Shown: positions 53,466 through 63,086, counted from the stretch's first letter. The stretch: DNA of 64,000 nt from Solibacillus cecembensis (GCF_001439635.1 NZ_LMBZ01000002.1:157265-221264), one strand, 5' to 3'. Program-made: numbers and translations. Notes: a model not told the origin generated them from the sequence alone.

Positions 53466-53495
53466 AAGTCAAGTCAAGTCAAGTCAAGTCAAGTT
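53466..53495 (+). repeat. Pentanucleotide repeat (AAGTC)5
   Basis: Five perfect AAGTC copies plus a partial sixth (AAGTT) lie after the terminator and about 140 bases before the next start codon. Confidence 0.9.
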
Positions 53496-53638
53496 CGATG
53501 ATATATTAGTGAAGCAACAATCGAAAAAAAAAGAAGTTTAACTCCTAAACCGATTTGTCTTTTATAGTATAATCACTTACTATTTAATGGCAACGTCAAT
53601 ACATCCGTTATGGATAAAGGAAGGATTAATACAGTTAC

Positions 53639-54037
53639 ATGAACAAACTAACAAATATATTCGGCATTCTCTTCGCACTACTCGTTTTCATAACGATTAT
53701 CGGCGTTGTCATTGCCGCGGAAGTTTTTGCGTTAATTTTATTAGGATTTACATACGATAGCTGGCAATCCTTTGCGATTTTTATTATTGTGTTTGGGATT
53801 GTGGAGTTTATTTTATCGAGTGCCATGCAGGGGCTTGTTCAAGCAAAAATACAGACAAATCACGCTTTCCACAAGTTTTGGGGGCATTTGCTCATTTCGA
53901 TAACTTTGATGCTCATTGCGGTGAATGTGATGGAATCGATCGCTATTCCGGTAATGGGGGCGGTTATTTATGCGATTATCACAGCTCTTTTGTATTTTGT
54001 CATTGATGCTTTTGAGAAAAAAGGACGTCGTACATAA
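53639..54037 (+). CDS. Hypothetical four-helix membrane protein
   Basis: A 132-residue protein with four membrane segments (about 5-35, 42-65, 80-100 and 105-125) and a basic C-terminal tail (KKGRRT). It might belong to the YrvL group of small regulatory membrane proteins, but I cannot confirm this. The ribosome site AAGGAAGGA is 13 bases from the ATG, rather far. Confidence 0.6.
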   Translation: MNKLTNIFGILFALLVFITIIGVVIAAEVFALILLGFTYDSWQSFAIFIIVFGIVEFILSSAMQGLVQAKIQTNHAFHKFWGHLLISITLMLIAVNVMESIAIPVMGAVIYAIITALLYFVIDAFEKKGRRT

Positions 54038-54135
54038 TCGTGTTTTTTATTATTTTGGACGTTTAGCAGCGAAAACCTTTGTCGAATCTGATACTATAGG
54101 TGAGTAAAGAAATTACATAGAGGAGTTGGAACGGA

Positions 54136-54801
54136 ATGTTTAGTCGAAAAAGAGGAATGCTTGTACTTAGTTTAATGGCAGTGTTATTCATTTTATCTGC
54201 TTGTGGCGATAAAAAAGAAAAAGAGGAAGTAGAAGACACGGCAAAAGAGCCAACTGAACAAACGGATTATGCAGCTAATGTCAAAGAAAATCCGATTGTG
54301 ACAATTACAATGGCGAATGATGAGAAAATCGTTGTGGAATTAGAGCCTAAGATTGCACCGAATACAGTAGCAAATTTCATTTCTTTAGTGGAAGACGGTT
54401 TTTATGATGGACTTATTTTCCATCGCGTGATTCCTGGCTTTATGGTTCAAGGTGGAGACCCACTAGGCAATGGTACTGGCGGTCCAGATTATAGCATTGC
54501 AGGTGAATTTACAAACAATGATTTTGAAAATAATTTAAGTCACGAGCGCGGTGTTCTTTCAATGGCACGTTCGGGGGATCCAGATTCTGCTGGCTCACAA
54601 TTTTTCATCATGACGGAAAAATCACCTCATTTAGATGGGGAATACGCTGCTTTTGGTAAAGTAATCGAAGGCCTTGAAACGGTGGATAGCATTGTAAACG
54701 CCGAGCGAGATGCAGCGGATAAACCATTACAAGATCAGCAAATGAAAAAGGTGGAAGTCGATACAAAAGGCTTTGACTATCCTGCACCTGTTGTAAAATA
54801 A
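54136..54801 (+). CDS. Lipoprotein cyclophilin-type peptidyl-prolyl isomerase
   Basis: A 221-residue lipoprotein (lipobox ILSAC, Cys about 23) with a short charged linker and a cyclophilin domain. The active-site region is GLIFHRVIPGFMVQGGDP, then SAGSQFFIM and LDGEYAAFGKV. It catalyses cis-trans proline isomerisation outside the membrane, presumably folding exported proteins. ATG with GAGGAG at seven bases; a terminator follows. Confidence 0.93.
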   Translation: MFSRKRGMLVLSLMAVLFILSACGDKKEKEEVEDTAKEPTEQTDYAANVKENPIVTITMANDEKIVVELEPKIAPNTVANFISLVEDGFYDGLIFHRVIPGFMVQGGDPLGNGTGGPDYSIAGEFTNNDFENNLSHERGVLSMARSGDPDSAGSQFFIMTEKSPHLDGEYAAFGKVIEGLETVDSIVNAERDAADKPLQDQQMKKVEVDTKGFDYPAPVVK

Positions 54802-54841
54802 AGATAACCCATTTCAGATAAGTGAATAGTAAATGTCGAAT

Positions 54842-54889
54842 CCCCCGTAAAGGTTATCTATCCAATTAACATTTGCGGGGGTTATTTTT
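54842..54889 (+). terminator. Terminator of the cyclophilin gene
   Basis: A 10-bp stem CCCCCGTAAA / TTTGCGGGGG (one G-U pair), with a larger loop, is followed by TTATTTTTG. Confidence 0.75.
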
Positions 54890-55031
54890 GTCATAAATTT
54901 CCGCAAATATGTCGGATTTTATACGGTTATTGAAAATATTATTAATTAAATGTTAAGAGATTGTAAATGCGGTTTACATTTGTACCGAAGCAATTGATAA
55001 TAAGGCACATAACGTTGAAAGGTAGTTGAAT

Positions 55032-56651
55032 ATGGATATTAATTTTCAAGAGATGATATTTCAATTTTTAGGCGGTTTAGGACTCTTCTTGTTCGCCATT
55101 AAGTATATGGGAGATGGCTTACAAAAGGCGGCCGGTGATCGACTTAGAGATATATTAGATAAGTTCACAACAAATCCATTTATGGGTGTACTTGTCGGGT
55201 TGATGGTAACGGTTTTAATTCAATCAAGCTCAGGGACGACGGTTATTACAGTTGGTCTTGTAAGTGCTGGCTTTATGACATTAAGACAAGCCATTGGTGT
55301 CATTATGGGTGCCAATATCGGAACGACGGTAACCGCATTTATTATCGGGATTGATGTTGGGGAATATGCTTACCCAATTATGGCGTTAGGTGCTATCTTC
55401 TTATTCTTCTTTAAGAAAAGTACAATCCAAAATATTGGACAAATATTATTCGGTTTCGCGGGACTATTCATAGGTTTAGAAATGATGAGTAGCGGCATGA
55501 AGCCATTACGTGACTGGCAACCATTTTTAGAATTAACTGTACAAATGAGTGATATTCCAGTATTAGGTCTTGTTGTCGGGACAATCTTTACACTAATTGT
55601 ACAATCATCATCTGCGACAGTCGGAATTTTACAAGGGCTTTATGCAGAAGGGTTAATTCCTTTACAAGGGGCGCTACCTGTTTTATTCGGTGATAATATC
55701 GGAACAACGATTACTGCGATTTTAGCTTCATTAGGTGCTTCGGTTGCCGCTCGCCGTGCCGCAGCAACGCATGTGTTATTTAACATAATTGGTTCGATAA
55801 TTTTCATGCTTTTATTAGTGCCGTTCACTGCCTATGTGGAATGGATTACTGGCGTTTTAAATTTAGAAAACAAAATGCAAATTGCGTTTGCGCACGGTAC
55901 ATTTAATGTGGCGAACACATTAATCCAATTACCATTTATCGGTGCACTTGCATGGATTGTGACGAAACTCATCCCAGGTGAGGATAATGTCATCGCACAT
56001 AAGCCAAAATATTTAGATGAAAGTTTAATTGCGCAATCACCATCTGTCGCTTTAGGTCAAGCGAAAATGGAAGTATTGCATATGGGTGCATATAGTGTAC
56101 AAGGCATGGAAGAAGCTTTAAATTATTTACAAACAGGTGATACAAAAGCGATTGGCAATGTTGAGCAGTTAGAAGAAGCGATCAACAATTTAGATCGTAA
56201 ATCAACGGACTATTTAGTTAAGCTTTCGAAACAAGCTTTATCAAAAACCGAATCGACGCTACATCATAATTTATTTGATAACATTCGTGATATCGAGCGA
56301 ATCGGTGACCATGTAGAAAATATTGTAGAGTTTTTACAATACCGCGATGCAAATAAAGCAAAACTAAGTGATGAAGCGCAGGCAGAGTTAGTCGAAATGT
56401 ATGAATTTACAATGGAAACGGTGCGCCTTGCTTTACAAGCACTTGAAAAAAATGATCCATCAATTGCAAAAGAAGTGTATGCAAGAGAAAATGAAATTGA
56501 TGTGATGGAACGTAAATTGCGAAAAATGCATATTTATCGTCTGAACGAAGGTATTTGCAATGGTTCAGCAGGCATTGTTTTTGCGGACATCATCAGCAAT
56601 CTTGAACGAATTGGCGATCACGCGAAAAACATTGTGGATACAGTGAAATAA
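55032..56651 (+). CDS. Na/Pi cotransporter family protein with PhoU domain
   Basis: A 539-residue membrane protein. The first 320 residues have two inverted repeats with QSSSGTTV (about 70) and QSSSATVG (about 190), the hallmark of Na/Pi cotransporters. The C-terminal 200 residues form a helical PhoU-like domain (DNIRDIERIGDHVENI and later NLERIGDHAKNI). It probably moves phosphate with sodium or acts in phosphate homeostasis. ATG 55032 fits AAAGG better than TTG 55026. Confidence 0.93.
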   Translation: MDINFQEMIFQFLGGLGLFLFAIKYMGDGLQKAAGDRLRDILDKFTTNPFMGVLVGLMVTVLIQSSSGTTVITVGLVSAGFMTLRQAIGVIMGANIGTTVTAFIIGIDVGEYAYPIMALGAIFLFFFKKSTIQNIGQILFGFAGLFIGLEMMSSGMKPLRDWQPFLELTVQMSDIPVLGLVVGTIFTLIVQSSSATVGILQGLYAEGLIPLQGALPVLFGDNIGTTITAILASLGASVAARRAAATHVLFNIIGSIIFMLLLVPFTAYVEWITGVLNLENKMQIAFAHGTFNVANTLIQLPFIGALAWIVTKLIPGEDNVIAHKPKYLDESLIAQSPSVALGQAKMEVLHMGAYSVQGMEEALNYLQTGDTKAIGNVEQLEEAINNLDRKSTDYLVKLSKQALSKTESTLHHNLFDNIRDIERIGDHVENIVEFLQYRDANKAKLSDEAQAELVEMYEFTMETVRLALQALEKNDPSIAKEVYARENEIDVMERKLRKMHIYRLNEGICNGSAGIVFADIISNLERIGDHAKNIVDTVK

Positions 56652-56653
56652 TA

Positions 56654-56692
56654 AAAGGCGAAAACCCACATAGACAGGGTTTTCGCCTTTAT
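56654..56692 (+). terminator. Terminator of the Na/Pi transporter gene
   Basis: A perfect 14-bp stem AAAGGCGAAAACCC / GGGTTTTCGCCTTT is followed by ATTC. The U-tract is inside the stem. Confidence 0.75.
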
Positions 56693-56757
56693 TCGTTATA
56701 TATGAAAGGAAATTGTGCAGATTAAAAAGGATGGTATAGAGAGGAGTGACATACAAC

Positions 56758-57294
56758 ATGGATTGGATTGAGAAGAGTAGTGCGAGTGTTTGGGGCAGTT
56801 TTTTAATTATGGTGGGGTTAGCGTTTGTCCCAGCCATGCCCATTCCGTTAATTGTCGGCTACATTGCAACCAATCAACCGTTTTGGCTCGCACTATTAAT
56901 AAGCCTTGGTGGAACAACAGTTGGCTGTATCGGCATGTTCTATTTAAGTCGTACTATTTTGGCGCGCTGGGCAAGAAAAAAGGTCGCGGCATATGCGCGG
57001 TTGGACGGCTTTTTTACGATGTTGGATCGTAATGCTTTTTTAGCCATTTTAATCGGTCGCTTAATTCCAATAATGCCTTCAGCAGCTTTGAATGCCATTG
57101 CTGGCGTCACGTCTATGCCTGTTTTGGCATTTATTTTTGCGACAGTCATTGGCAAACTCCCTACAATGGTCGCTTTTACAATGGCCGGGCAGCAATTTGA
57201 AGATAATCAATGGAGTACGATGCTTTTAGTTGGCACTTATTTGCTAATGTTAGTATTAATTGGGCGGAAGTTGAAACGGAGATTTTCTACGTAA
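56758..57294 (+). CDS. TVP38/DedA-type membrane protein
   Basis: A 178-residue membrane protein of the SNARE-associated/TVP38 (VTT) group. It has GYIATNQPFWLALLISLGGTT and the family motif GRLIPIMPSAALNAIAGVTSM. These proteins are linked to lipid scrambling and membrane integrity. ATG 56758 lies 11 bases after GAGGAG; GTG 56746 overlaps that site. Confidence 0.85.
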   Translation: MDWIEKSSASVWGSFLIMVGLAFVPAMPIPLIVGYIATNQPFWLALLISLGGTTVGCIGMFYLSRTILARWARKKVAAYARLDGFFTMLDRNAFLAILIGRLIPIMPSAALNAIAGVTSMPVLAFIFATVIGKLPTMVAFTMAGQQFEDNQWSTMLLVGTYLLMLVLIGRKLKRRFST

Positions 57295-57391
57295 ATAAAC
57301 AAACCTAGTGTAACCCTTGGCACTCAAGACCAATTTCTTTGTAACGTTTGGAGAGTTCAACACGTCTATCACTCTAAAAGGAGTGAAATTT

Positions 57392-57844
57392 ATGAAAAAA
57401 CAGTTGTTTCTATTCTTAACTTTAATCATTTTTACCTTAGTTGGTTGTTCAAACGATGAGCTATCAGGTGAAAAGCCACCAACCGTAACTGTCAAACTCG
57501 CTAATGAAACTCACGAAACAAAGCTAGGAACGTATTGTTGGAAAAATGGATGTGTAGATACTGCTGGACCTGTGGAACTTTTAGAAGGAACAGAGCCGAT
57601 TAAGGTAAAGCCAGATGCCAAAATCACTTTTTCAATGGATTTTCAACCTAAACCTACTGAATTTCATCTGCTACAAATTAGTGAAGAAAATGAGAATGAA
57701 ATCTCAATTGAAAATAATAGCTTTTTAGCACCTACTAATAAAGGTGTATATTATTATTCTTTTGGCGTTAGGTGGATGGATGCTGAGAGTGAAAATGTAT
57801 CGAATGGAGACGCATTTTATTCATTTAGTTTAGAAGTAGAGTAA
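57392..57844 (+). CDS. Hypothetical lipoprotein
   Basis: A 150-residue lipoprotein (lipobox TLVGC, Cys about 19). The mature part has a CWKNGC pair (about 49-54) that may form a disulfide, and an all-beta pattern near the end (YYYSFGVRWMDAES). No known family is recognised. ATG 57392 has AAAGGAG at the right distance. Confidence 0.75.
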   Translation: MKKQLFLFLTLIIFTLVGCSNDELSGEKPPTVTVKLANETHETKLGTYCWKNGCVDTAGPVELLEGTEPIKVKPDAKITFSMDFQPKPTEFHLLQISEENENEISIENNSFLAPTNKGVYYYSFGVRWMDAESENVSNGDAFYSFSLEVE

Positions 57845-58202
57845 TCGTTATGAAAATAGCGGGTGATTGATACAGGCGTTGTTTAGTAACGAGTTTTAAT
57901 TCAACAAGTTGTTTTTTACTCAAAAAAGGAACAAGAGGGATATTTATGCATGATCTTTATTTGATAAAAAAGGCCGAAACACACTAGTAATAAATCTTAT
58001 AAAACTAACCAAAAAGCCATGAATGTTGTTTAATAATCAACTTTCCATGGCTTTTTGTTTGAAAATCATTCAGAAAATTTTTATGCACGATCGATTAAAG
58101 TAATTTATAGCAACAGGAAATATGTATTGTGATGTTTACTCTAATTGCTTATTTTTGGTATATTATGAATACTACAAACAATCTTTTAGCAGGGGGAATA
58201 AA
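57845..58202. other. Intergenic region before the MDR oxidoreductase gene
   Basis: This 358-base AT-rich region holds a strong terminator at 58011-58056 and the probable promoter and ribosome site of the downstream gene. I see no additional gene. Confidence 0.5.
58011..58056 (+). terminator. Terminator-like hairpin, related to one at 60577
   Basis: A perfect 11-bp stem AAAAAGCCATG / CATGGCTTTTT with an inner GTTG/CAAC pairing is followed by G. Bases and layout resemble the hairpin at 60577-60616. Confidence 0.8.
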
Positions 58203-59168
58203 ATGAAAATTATTCAACAATTTGAATTTGGTTCAGCTGATGTTTTACAAGTACAGCAAATTCACGTACCAAGCTTAACAGATGGAGAAGTGTTAATTGA
58301 AGGTGCTTATACGAGTATTAATTTTGCAGACATTAAAAATCGAACAGGTGCTAAGGCAAAAGGTGCATTTCCAATAACGCTAGGTCTTGATTTAGCCGGT
58401 ACAGTAATTGAAAGTTGCTCAAGTCACTTTGAGGTTGGAGATCGAGTGATTGCATTCCCTAAAAACGGTAGTTATTCGGAAATGGCTGTGGCACATGAAA
58501 GCTTGGTCTATAAAATTCCTGCTACTCTTTCATTTGAACAAGCTGCTACTATGCCTACTGTTAGCTTTTTAGCCGAAATCTTATTGAATGCTATTGGGAA
58601 TGTAAGTAAAGAGGATACGGTGATTATTCATAGTGCAGCGGGCGGTGTAGGTTCGATGCTGGTCAAACTTTGCAAACAGCTACAATGTCAAAAAATAATC
58701 GCTACAGTAGGTTCACGTAACAAAATAAATTATGTGAAAACATTAGGAGCAGATGTTGTATGTACATATGAGGATTTTGTAGAAGTAACACTAGAGGCTA
58801 CAAACTCATTTGGCGCAACAGTTATTTTTGACTCGGTTGCTGGCAATATTACTGCGGATAGTTTACGGTGTTTAGCACCTTTTGGCACGCTCGTACAGTT
58901 TGGCAATAGTAGTGGAGAAAAAGGAGATTTTTCTACGAATGATGTGCATAGTAGTTGTCGGTCCATTAAAGGGTTTAGCTTAGGAACGACACGTAAACTG
59001 AAGCCTGAATTTATCCGTCCTTTTGCCGAAAATATGATTGATCAATTTGCCAATCAAACACTACAACTTCATATAGATCGAATATTTAATTTAGTAAACA
59101 TAATAGAAGCGCATAAGTATTTCGAAAAACGTCAACATCATGGGAAAATTTTATTGAAATTAAATTGA
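58203..59168 (+). CDS. MDR-family quinone oxidoreductase-like protein
   Basis: A 321-residue medium-chain reductase without catalytic zinc ligands. It has the substrate-channel start DGEVLIEGAYTSINFADIK and the NADPH fold SAAGGVGSMLVKLCKQL. The family reduces quinones or activated alkenes. ATG 58203 follows AGGGGGA by five bases; an upstream start would be without a site. Confidence 0.88.
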   Translation: MKIIQQFEFGSADVLQVQQIHVPSLTDGEVLIEGAYTSINFADIKNRTGAKAKGAFPITLGLDLAGTVIESCSSHFEVGDRVIAFPKNGSYSEMAVAHESLVYKIPATLSFEQAATMPTVSFLAEILLNAIGNVSKEDTVIIHSAAGGVGSMLVKLCKQLQCQKIIATVGSRNKINYVKTLGADVVCTYEDFVEVTLEATNSFGATVIFDSVAGNITADSLRCLAPFGTLVQFGNSSGEKGDFSTNDVHSSCRSIKGFSLGTTRKLKPEFIRPFAENMIDQFANQTLQLHIDRIFNLVNIIEAHKYFEKRQHHGKILLKLN

Positions 59169-59296
59169 TTACTGCTGATTTCTAAATAGGTGATTCGGAT
59201 ATGTGGTAATACGTATTTCTACCACGTAGCCTGAAACTTAATAAAAATCGTGCGGTAGTTAAGCGCGAGAATGACTAGTTGAAACGGGGGCGCAAT

Positions 59297-59812
59297 ATGA
59301 AGACAAAAATGATTGAATTACGAAAAATAACCGGGGATAACATAGATGAAGTAATAGCACTTGAAGTTGAGGGAAATCAGAAAGACTTCATAGAAACTAC
59401 TAACCTCCGAAGCTTTGCAGACGCTCATATGTTGAACGCAGATGGAATTCCAGCGACTCCCATTGCCATTTATGCCGATGAAGTTGTGGTTGGATTTTTG
59501 ATGTATATTTACGATACGCTGGACCATGAATCATTTGAAAATGAAGTTTTTTATGGAGAAAAGTGCTATTTTGTTTGGCACATTATGATTGGGGAAAGTT
59601 ATCAGGGTAAAGGATATGGCAAACTTGCTTTTGAAAAAATGTTGATGGATATTGAAACTCGGCCACATGGGGAAGCAAAATATGTAGCCCTCTTTTATCA
59701 TACAAGTAATGTCGTAGCTAAAGCCTTATACGCTTCATTTGGTTTTGTAGAGACAGGAATCATTCAGGATCATTCGATGTTGGCGATTAAAAATCTAGAC
59801 TTCAATATCTAA
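59297..59812 (+). CDS. GNAT acetyltransferase, spermine/spermidine type
   Basis: A 171-residue GNAT protein: WHIMIGESYQGKGYGKLAFEKML is the CoA loop and NVVAKALYASFGFVETG follows. The segment with FIETTNLRSFADAH resembles polyamine acetyltransferases (BltD/PaiA group). ATG 59297 is preferred over TTG 59279, which lies before the GGGGG ribosome site. Confidence 0.82.
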   Translation: MKTKMIELRKITGDNIDEVIALEVEGNQKDFIETTNLRSFADAHMLNADGIPATPIAIYADEVVVGFLMYIYDTLDHESFENEVFYGEKCYFVWHIMIGESYQGKGYGKLAFEKMLMDIETRPHGEAKYVALFYHTSNVVAKALYASFGFVETGIIQDHSMLAIKNLDFNI

Positions 59813-59951
59813 GCAATTATCCGCTGGCAAGCATTACATCTATCATTGCGGAATATGAAAATCAAAACTATTTTACTTTGAGCAGAAAGCAATAAAAATT
59901 AATCCTATTTTTACTCGAAATATATAAATTTTACACAAGGGGAATACGTTG

Positions 59952-60470
59952 ATGAAAATGAAATATCCAATTGGTACTTTTCAATTTGATGATGAAATTA
60001 CGAGAAGTGTTATAAGTGTTTGGATCAATGAGATTGAGGTTTTACCGAGTTTATTACGAGATGCTGTGGAAAATTTAGACAATGAACAGCTTGATACGGC
60101 TTATCGTTCTGGAGGATGGACTGTTCGACAAGTAATACACCATCTTGCAGATAGTCATATGAATGCCTACGTTCGTTTTAAATTGGCTCTAACTGAAAAA
60201 AATCCAGTAATCAAACCATATGACGAAACGAAATGGGCGGAACTATCTGATTATAAATTGCCAATTGATGATTCACTTTTACTTTTCGAAACATTGCACA
60301 AACGCTGGACCTACCTTTTACGCAGTCTAACTCCTGCTGATATGAAAAAGACATTTATTCATCCAGATTCAGGTGAAGTTTCAGTAGGTAAAAATATAGG
60401 AATCTATGCTTGGCATGGTAAGCATCATCTTGCTCATATTACTTCTTTGTGCAATCGTCAAGGGTGGTAA
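59952..60470 (+). CDS. DinB/YfiT-family metal-dependent protein
   Basis: A 172-residue four-helix protein of the YfiT/DinB group. Metal ligands are His in [11 protein letters not shown] (about residue 65) and His in [10 protein letters not shown] near the C-terminus. Members include bacillithiol transferases (BstA), so a thiol-transferase role is plausible. ATG 59952 lies nine bases after AAGGGG. Confidence 0.85.
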   Translation: MKMKYPIGTFQFDDEITRSVISVWINEIEVLPSLLRDAVENLDNEQLDTAYRSGGWTVRQVIHHLADSHMNAYVRFKLALTEKNPVIKPYDETKWAELSDYKLPIDDSLLLFETLHKRWTYLLRSLTPADMKKTFIHPDSGEVSVGKNIGIYAWHGKHHLAHITSLCNRQGW

Positions 60471-60576
60471 AGGACTTTGTGACTTACACAATTTTTCTAG
60501 TGTAGCAATGATTTATGAAACATACAAAAATTAACCTATTAACATTCCCGAATGAAACTTTTGGGATATATCATTA

Positions 60577-60616
60577 AGTCACGAATGTTGTTAAATCAAC
60601 GTTCCGTGGCTTTTTA
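60577..60616 (+). terminator. Terminator-like hairpin, related to one at 58011
   Basis: AGTCACGAATGTTG / CAACGTTCCGTGGCT pairs with two imperfections and is followed by TTTTTA. It lies about 110 bases after the YfiT gene. Confidence 0.7.
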
Positions 60617-60747
60617 TATGAACATTATCTATGCATGTTTTTATGCATGAATTGTATGCCTCTTACAACACTTTGAGTAGCTTTTTAATTTTAGCTAACC
60701 AAGATAAATAGTCGAGTAAGGTATTGTGATATTATAGTAAAATTGGA

Positions 60748-60963
60748 TTGTGGATGGGTAATGTGTCGAAGTGTGTTAGTATTTTTTTCTTAACTTTAAT
60801 GATTAGTGTAATTCTCTTTTTTCTATTTGCGAATGTGTTCGATGACGGTGGTCATTATGCAGAAACGGCGACTTATACATTCGGTACAATAATTATTATA
60901 TTTCTATCATTTTTGATTTCACTTATGTTCTACTTGATAAATTTATTGAAAAGGAAATATTAA
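60748..60963 (+). CDS. Small membrane protein
   Basis: A 71-residue protein with two membrane helices (about 8-28 and 43-65), beginning MWMGNVSKCVSIFF and ending LLKRKY. The start may be TTG 60748 or ATG 60754. The ribosome site is poor, so this is only a candidate. No family is recognised. Confidence 0.45.
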   Translation: MWMGNVSKCVSIFFLTLMISVILFFLFANVFDDGGHYAETATYTFGTIIIIFLSFLISLMFYLINLLKRKY

Positions 60964-61058
60964 CTCTACTTTTTACTAGAGATTACTTTAGAAATGTAAT
61001 ACCTATAAATTTGGATGTTGATATTTGTATAAGTTAAAACAAGGTGAGAGGAGATTTT

Positions 61059-61310
61059 ATGAAAAAAATTGTATTCGTAATCCTATTTGTCCTGTGACTC
61101 CTAGGCTGCTCACAAAAGGAGCAAATATTAGACGATGAACTTCAATTTGAGATTCAAACGGTCAGCGAGGAAGAACTAGGGCATTTAATCAATCGATCTA
61201 GCCTTTTCACAAAACAAGAAATTAAAGAGAATTATGCGGTTGTTGTGTTTGATTATAAAGTGAGAAATGGGAAAAAGTTTAATCATCTAACCGTAGAGCA
61301 CGATTTTTGA
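61059..61310 (+). pseudogene. Lipoprotein gene with in-frame TGA in the signal peptide
   Basis: From ATG 61059 (site AAGGTGAGAGGA) a frame of 83 codons runs to TGA 61308. It is broken at codon 13 by TGA (61095-61097). Before it is MKKIVFVILFVL, after it LLGCSQKEQILD, a perfect lipobox with Cys17. The remainder (LQFEIQTVSEEELGHLIN) is an unknown small domain. It is either a recent pseudogene or a sequencing error; the rest of the frame is not decayed. Confidence 0.75.
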
Positions 61311-61323
61311 TTGGAGTGCATTT

Positions 61324-61569
61324 ATGGATCAAATAAAATTAGACGCCGGACCTAAATATACGAACGGGAATGGTAGATCAAGCAATTTTAATAATGGAAG
61401 CTTTATGGAAGATTCGATGCGCTTTATTTTTTATGCGAAAGATTTTTCAGATGAGCAGTTACAAAAGATTTTTGAAGCATATAAGCTAGATATTTCATGG
61501 CAAAATACTGATGGCGAAATTGTTGAAAAGACGATTCCTATTGGGGATTCTCTTCAGATTAAACGTTGA
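61324..61569 (+). CDS. Hypothetical small protein
   Basis: An 81-residue soluble protein with a Gly/Asn-rich start (PKYTNGNGRSSNFNNGSF) and a C-terminal part with KDFSDEQLQKIFEAYKLDI. No family is recognised. It starts 13 bases after the broken lipoprotein gene with a GGAG site at eight bases, so the two were probably one operon. Confidence 0.6.
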   Translation: MDQIKLDAGPKYTNGNGRSSNFNNGSFMEDSMRFIFYAKDFSDEQLQKIFEAYKLDISWQNTDGEIVEKTIPIGDSLQIKR

Positions 61570-61612
61570 TTTTTTTAGTACAGCACTTAAACTAAATAAA
61601 GGTGGGTTAATA

Positions 61613-62143
61613 ATGAAGCTGTCAAATGAAAGGTTAGTATTAAGGGAGTTTATTGAAAATGATTGGATAGATCTACATAAATACGCATCACAGGAATTGG
61701 TTTGCCAATATCAGCCTTGGGGACCCAATACAGAGGAAGAATCACAAAACTTTGTAACTCAAGTGTTAAAAGATTCAAAGCAAGAACCAAGAGAAAGGTT
61801 TGTGTTTGCAATAATCTACATGGAAAAAATGATTGGTGCTGGGGAGTTTAATATAAGAGATTACGCTAATCTTGCTGGTGAAATCGCGTATATTGTTAAT
61901 CCAGATTATTGGGGAAAAGGAATAGCAACAGAAGTCGCTACTTTATTAATTGATTTTGGGTTCAAGAACCTTAAACTTCATCGTATATACGCAACTTGCG
62001 ATCCAAGAAATATTGCATCATCAAATGTTTTAGAAAAAGTCGGAATGATAAAAGAAGGTAAAATTCGTGATGACTTGTTAATTAAAAACGGCTGGAGAGA
62101 CTCGTTATTATATGGGGTTTTAGATTATGAATGGGGAAAGTAA
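61613..62143 (+). CDS. RimJ/RimL-type GNAT acetyltransferase
   Basis: A 176-residue GNAT enzyme: MKLSNERLVLREFIENDW at the start, then AYIVNPDYWGKGIATEVATLL and NIASSNVLEKVGMIKEGK. It may acetylate ribosomal-protein or other N-termini, or small molecules. ATG 61613 follows AAAGGTGG by seven bases; the upstream frame overlaps the preceding gene and is not needed. Confidence 0.88.
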   Translation: MKLSNERLVLREFIENDWIDLHKYASQELVCQYQPWGPNTEEESQNFVTQVLKDSKQEPRERFVFAIIYMEKMIGAGEFNIRDYANLAGEIAYIVNPDYWGKGIATEVATLLIDFGFKNLKLHRIYATCDPRNIASSNVLEKVGMIKEGKIRDDLLIKNGWRDSLLYGVLDYEWGK

Positions 62144-62312
62144 TGTAACAAACTTATATATTTGATATTGAACATAAATACATCATAAAAAAGAATTCGA
62201 ATCAAGCCGTTTATAGTAAAGTTTTATTTACTAACGAGGGCATTAGTACAACATGCATTTCAATAATTTGGTTAATTGTCGTAAAATTATATTAGGGATG
62301 GGAGGGATGATA

Positions 62313-63086
62313 ATGGATCAAATAAAAGGGAAAATTGCGATTATCACTGGTGTAAGTCGTCTAAGAGCGATTGGAGCTGCTATTTGTAGGGAGTTAGCCG
62401 AATCCGGTTATCATATATTTTTTACTTATTGGACGGAGTATGATAAAAAAATGCCTTGGAGCATTGAATTAGATGAACCCGTGAAATTAAAAGAAGAATT
62501 AATAAAAAAAGGGATTAAGGTATCATGTATGGAGTTGGATTTAACTCAACAGGATGCACCTGAACAACTTATCAATAAAGTTTCTGAACAACTTGGTAAT
62601 CCTGATATTTTAATTAATAATGCAGCATACTCAACTAACAACGATTTTTCTAATTTAACTGCTGAAGAATTAGATAAACATTACATGGTAAATGTGCGTG
62701 CAACGACACTATTAAGTAGTAGATTTGCTCAAAATTTTGATAAGAAATCAGGTGGAAGAATAGTCAATATTACTTCAGGTCAGTTTCAAGGACCAATGCC
62801 TGGCGAATTAGCATATGCAACAACAAAAGGAGCAGTTGATGCTTTAACTATTACGTTGTCGGCTGAACTAGCCCCTTTAGGTATAACGGTAAATGCATTA
62901 AATCCAGGTCCAACTGATACAGGTTGGATGACAGAAGAAATAAAAAATAAATTAGAACCGATGTTTCCTTTCGGTAGAATAGGAAAACCGAAAGATGTTG
63001 CAAAAACTATTAAATTTCTAGTGAGCGATGAAGCAGATTGGATTACAGGTCAGATTATTCATTCAGAAGGTGGATTTAAAAGGTGA
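62313..63086 (+). CDS. Short-chain dehydrogenase/reductase
   Basis: A 257-residue SDR enzyme. The nucleotide motif is TGVSRLRAIGAAI, followed by DILINNAAYS, catalytic Ser in NITSGQFQG and YATTKGA (YxxxK), then LNPGPTDTGWM. The nucleotide loop is slightly unusual: the glycine-rich region is TGxxxxxxIG. Similar enzymes are 3-oxoacyl reductases and antibiotic-resistance-adjacent reductases, so no substrate is named. ATG 62313 follows GGGAGGG by six bases. Confidence 0.88.
   Translation: MDQIKGKIAIITGVSRLRAIGAAICRELAESGYHIFFTYWTEYDKKMPWSIELDEPVKLKEELIKKGIKVSCMELDLTQQDAPEQLINKVSEQLGNPDILINNAAYSTNNDFSNLTAEELDKHYMVNVRATTLLSSRFAQNFDKKSGGRIVNITSGQFQGPMPGELAYATTKGAVDALTITLSAELAPLGITVNALNPGPTDTGWMTEEIKNKLEPMFPFGRIGKPKDVAKTIKFLVSDEADWITGQIIHSEGGFKR

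Noticed and set aside
31596..61097. Reassignment of UGA to tryptophan or another amino acid
   Set aside because: Many intact genes here end in TGA at the expected family length, such as the response regulator and histidine kinase genes, so UGA is a normal stop.
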